Assembly: GCA_020846195.1 (NCBI GenBank)
Contig: JADLEJ010000022.1
Location: forward strand, 1-64,000
DNA from: Nitrospira sp.
Lineage (GTDB): Bacteria; Nitrospirota; Nitrospiria; Nitrospirales; Nitrospiraceae
DNA length: 64,000 bases
Reading direction: 5' to 3'
Within the stretch, counting starts at the first letter, position 1. Each line of letters opens with the position of its first letter. The translations under genes and the position numbers were made by a program. Positions 61,764 to 64,000 of the stretch are shown here, in pieces. The notes under the pieces were generated by a model. It searched no databases. It saw nothing but the letters and a program-made list of their open reading frames with translations, and was not told the DNA's origin.

Positions 61764-63008
61764 CTACCGGTCGCATTCGCCCATGACGATATCGTAGGTG
61801 CCGAACAGGGTAATGGCGTCCGCGATCATATACCCGCGCGACATATAATCAAATGCTCCCATATGGATAAAGGAGGGGGAGCGGATTTTCAGGCGATAGG
61901 GTTTCCCTCCGCCCGTGCTGACAATGTGGAATCCCAGCTCGCCTTTGTGCGCTTCCGTTCCGCAGTAGATTTCTCCGGGAGGGGCGTTGAAGCCCTGCGA
62001 GAACAGCTTGAACTGCTGGATCATCGATTCAAGATTGGTGAAGACCCGTTCTTTCGGCGGCAGGGTGACGCTTGGAACATCCGCCATGATCGGACCGTCC
62101 TGCATCTGCTCAAGGCATTGCCGGATGATCTTGACGCTCTCGTATAGCTCCATGACCCGGATCCAATAACGATCGTACGTGTCGCCGTTTTTCCCTACCG
62201 GTACACTAAACTCGCATTTGGGGTACGCCGAATAGGGTTCGTATTTGCGCAGGTCGTAATCGACTCCCGATCCGCGCAGGGTCGGGCCGCTGAGCCCGAA
62301 GCTGACGGCATCTTCTGCCGAGACGACCGCCACGCCTTTGGTCCGCGCGACCCAGATGCGATTCGTCTCCAGGAAGACGATGTACTCGTCGATTTTTGGC
62401 GGGAAGTAGTCGAGAAACTTCTTGAGCTTATCGAGCAAGGACGGCGTGAAATCCCGCTCGACGCCGCCGATTCGGTACCAGCTGGTGGTCAGCCGGGCGC
62501 CGCACAGTTCATCGAACCAATCCAGCAGAATTTCCCGGTCGCGGAAGCAATAGAAGAACACGGTCATGGCGCCGATGTCGAGCGCTTGGGTTCCCAGCCA
62601 GAACTGATGGCCGATGATGCGCTGCACCTCCGCCACGATGGTGCGGAGATACTCGGCTCGATCCGGCACCTGGAGATTCATCAGCTTTTCAACGGCGCGG
62701 CAGTAGGCAAAGTTGTTATACATTGCACAGACATAGTCGAGCCGGTCTGTATGGGGAATGAACTGGTGATAGGTGCCGTCTTCCGCCAGCTTTTCGACGC
62801 CGCGGTGAAGGAAGCCCAGTACCGGCGTCGATTTCACGAGCCGCTCCCCTTCCAGCTCCAAGATCACCTTGAGCACGCCGTGGGTGCTCGGATGTTGCGG
62901 TCCCATGTTGAGCAGCAGTTCTTCGGTCCGGAGCGTCGGTAGCGACTCGCTCTCCGGATGCTCCGGGTCGACTTTATAGACGGTCGTTCTCTGGTCTTCA
63001 AATGCCAT
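61764..63008 (-). CDS. nuoD: NADH-quinone oxidoreductase subunit D
   Basis: A 414-residue 49-kDa-type subunit related to [NiFe]-hydrogenase large subunits. NMGPQHPSTHGVLKVILELEGE and the later SFIHMGAFDYMSRGYMIADAITLFGTYDIVMGECDR (quinone-site end) are canonical. It lines the quinone-binding site with NuoB. The start at 63008 (MAFEDQRTTVYKVD) is reasonable. It follows nuoC by 14 bases. Confidence 0.95.
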   Translation of the reverse strand: MAFEDQRTTVYKVDPEHPESESLPTLRTEELLLNMGPQHPSTHGVLKVILELEGERLVKSTPVLGFLHRGVEKLAEDGTYHQFIPHTDRLDYVCAMYNNFAYCRAVEKLMNLQVPDRAEYLRTIVAEVQRIIGHQFWLGTQALDIGAMTVFFYCFRDREILLDWFDELCGARLTTSWYRIGGVERDFTPSLLDKLKKFLDYFPPKIDEYIVFLETNRIWVARTKGVAVVSAEDAVSFGLSGPTLRGSGVDYDLRKYEPYSAYPKCEFSVPVGKNGDTYDRYWIRVMELYESVKIIRQCLEQMQDGPIMADVPSVTLPPKERVFTNLESMIQQFKLFSQGFNAPPGEIYCGTEAHKGELGFHIVSTGGGKPYRLKIRSPSFIHMGAFDYMSRGYMIADAITLFGTYDIVMGECDR

Positions 63009-63022
63009 TGCTTGTCCAGTTC

Positions 63023-63520
63023 CTACCGTGGCACTTCGTCAAGGAAGTCGAAGGTATCCCGCCAGCCCTTGCCGCGGAGCGGAAAGTCTTTCCGGAGCGG
63101 GTACCCTTCGGTGTAATCGTCTGGCATCAGAATGCGGCGCAGGTCTGGGTGATTGCGGAAGCGGATGCCCATCATGTCGTAGACTTCGCGCTCCATGAAA
63201 TCGGCGCCCTTCCAGATGTCGGTCAATGAGTCGACAATACAGTCCGACTCGGGTGCGCGGGTCTTGAGTCTGATCCGCTGCCGTTTCCTGATCGCATAGA
63301 ATTCCCAGACCACCTCGAAGCGCTCTTCGTCATCGGGCCAGTCGACGGAGCTGACATGGACGATGTAGTCGAAGTCCATTCCCGGGTCGTCGTGCAGAAA
63401 CTGGGCGACTTCGTGAAGCGTCTCTCGCGTGACGGTCACGGAGACATCGCCACGCCATTCAGTCGATGACACAAAACCTGCCGGAAACGTGTCTTGAACC
63501 CGTTGTGCTAATTGATGCAT
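63023..63520 (-). CDS. nuoC: NADH-quinone oxidoreductase subunit C
   Basis: A 165-residue 30-kDa-type subunit. The strand DFDYIVHVSSVDWPDDEERFEVVWEF and the C-terminal EREVYDMMGIRFRNHPDLRRILMPDDYTEGYPLRKDFPL are diagnostic. It is a separate gene, not fused to nuoD as in E. coli. It lies 10 bases after nuoB and 14 before nuoD. Confidence 0.95.
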   Translation of the reverse strand: MHQLAQRVQDTFPAGFVSSTEWRGDVSVTVTRETLHEVAQFLHDDPGMDFDYIVHVSSVDWPDDEERFEVVWEFYAIRKRQRIRLKTRAPESDCIVDSLTDIWKGADFMEREVYDMMGIRFRNHPDLRRILMPDDYTEGYPLRKDFPLRGKGWRDTFDFLDEVPR

Positions 63521-63530
63521 CGCGCCATTC

Positions 63531-64000
63531 CTAGGCGATCACGCCGGTTTTGACCTGATCGGGCTGTTTCACAAACACCCGTTTTTGCATGATGCGTTCT
63601 TGCAATTTCAGAATGCCGTCGAATAGCGCCTCCGGCGTGGGCGGGCATCCCGGAACATAAATATCGACAGGGACGAACCGGTCGACTCCCTGAACGACGC
63701 TATAGCTGTCGTAGATATTGCCGGATGTGGCGCAAGATCCCATGGCAATGACGTACTTAGGTTCCGGCATCTGGTCGTAAATTTTCCGAATCACGGGGGC
63801 CATGCGCCGGCAGACCGTTCCCGCAACAATCATCAAATCGGACTGCCTGGGAGAAGCGCGGAATACCCCCGCTCCATAGCGATCCATGTCATAGCGGGAC
63901 GACACCGCGGCAATCATTTCGATCGCGCAACAGGCCAAGCCGAAGGTCATGGGCCAGAGCGAGCCTTTGCGCGCCCAGTTTACGGCTTTTTCGACCGTGG
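63531..64000 (-). CDS. nuoB: NADH-quinone oxidoreductase subunit B (partial, 5' end off window)
   Basis: A 20-kDa-type subunit that binds cluster N2. The frame reads through the window edge: upstream of [12 protein letters not shown] it encodes [16 protein letters not shown], which is the normal NuoB N-terminal region, so the ORF track start at 63950 is internal. Cluster ligands lie in [14 protein letters not shown] and VPGCPP. Conserved [17 protein letters not shown] is present. The true start and any nuoA lie beyond base 64000. Confidence 0.95.
   Translation of the reverse strand, partial: TVEKAVNWARKGSLWPMTFGLACCAIEMIAAVSSRYDMDRYGAGVFRASPRQSDLMIVAGTVCRRMAPVIRKIYDQMPEPKYVIAMGSCATSGNIYDSYSVVQGVDRFVPVDIYVPGCPPTPEALFDGILKLQERIMQKRVFVKQPDQVKTGVIA

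Noticed and set aside
1-64000. CRISPR array, insertion sequences or prophage
   Set aside because: No regularly spaced repeats, transposase motifs or phage structural genes were seen on either strand.

Overview
The window reads as a chromosomal segment of a Nitrospira-type bacterium (phylum Nitrospirota, Gram-negative). The support is indirect: LpxC and an LpxL/HtrB-type acyltransferase (lipid A), a high-GC genome, and above all a complex I (nuo) operon with two tandem nuoM genes, a layout known from Nitrospira and some rhizobia ('2M' complex I). No rRNA, phage, IS element or CRISPR array was seen; there is one tRNA and one tmRNA. Almost all sequence is coding and only one gap exceeds 300 bases (27124-27789).

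Layout. 1-2.1 kb: VOC protein, c-type cytochrome, double CDGSH protein and a lipid A acyltransferase. 2.3-7.8 kb: a triple-GAF sigma-54 activator, then a copper chaperone translationally coupled to a copper P-type ATPase. 8.0-16.6 kb: DedA-rhodanese fusion, STAS-like protein, a complete RND tripartite efflux system, then a nitroreductase and an SDR in the same direction. 16.7-20.5 kb: RidA, an AlkA-like glycosylase, a ferredoxin-MBL fusion and a BT1/MFS transporter. 20.5-27.1 kb: DUF3597 protein, tmRNA, a variable stretch (LURP-like protein, broken GNAT gene, nitrobindin-like protein), SUMF1-like protein, macro domain protein, small membrane protein and PPK2. 27.1-33.9 kb: a possible unannotated transcript, an APC permease, a pterin dehydratase next to a RiPP-type B12/radical SAM methyltransferase with no visible precursor, an AhpD-like protein, a small hypothetical, SuhB and a coiled-coil/winged-helix protein behind a good promoter with paired palindromes. 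34.1-39.3 kb (minus strand): lpxC, a NarL-type regulator overlapping a kinase with an N-terminal Rossmann domain, and an nrdR-glyA-rplI cluster. 39.5-46.2 kb: a degenerate SF1-helicase-like protein, tRNA-Leu(CAG), photolyase, DUF523/DUF1722 protein, CbiX-like protein, pyrE and a rhodanese. 46.2-50.7 kb (minus): phosphodiester glycosidase and a three-gene two-component set. 50.8-64 kb (minus): nuoB-C-D-G-I-J-K-L-M-M2-N, with nuoB running off the window edge.

How the genes work together. The nuo operon is the main bioenergetic unit. It lacks nuoE, nuoF and nuoH at their usual positions and carries an extra antiporter-like subunit, which fits a complex that does not simply oxidise NADH. Copper export, RND efflux, nitroreductase, SDR, photolyase, AlkA and tmRNA form a broad stress-defence background. 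Several sensor proteins have unusual architecture, most notably the Rossmann-domain kinase. All functions are inferred from visible motifs and family knowledge; no search was run.
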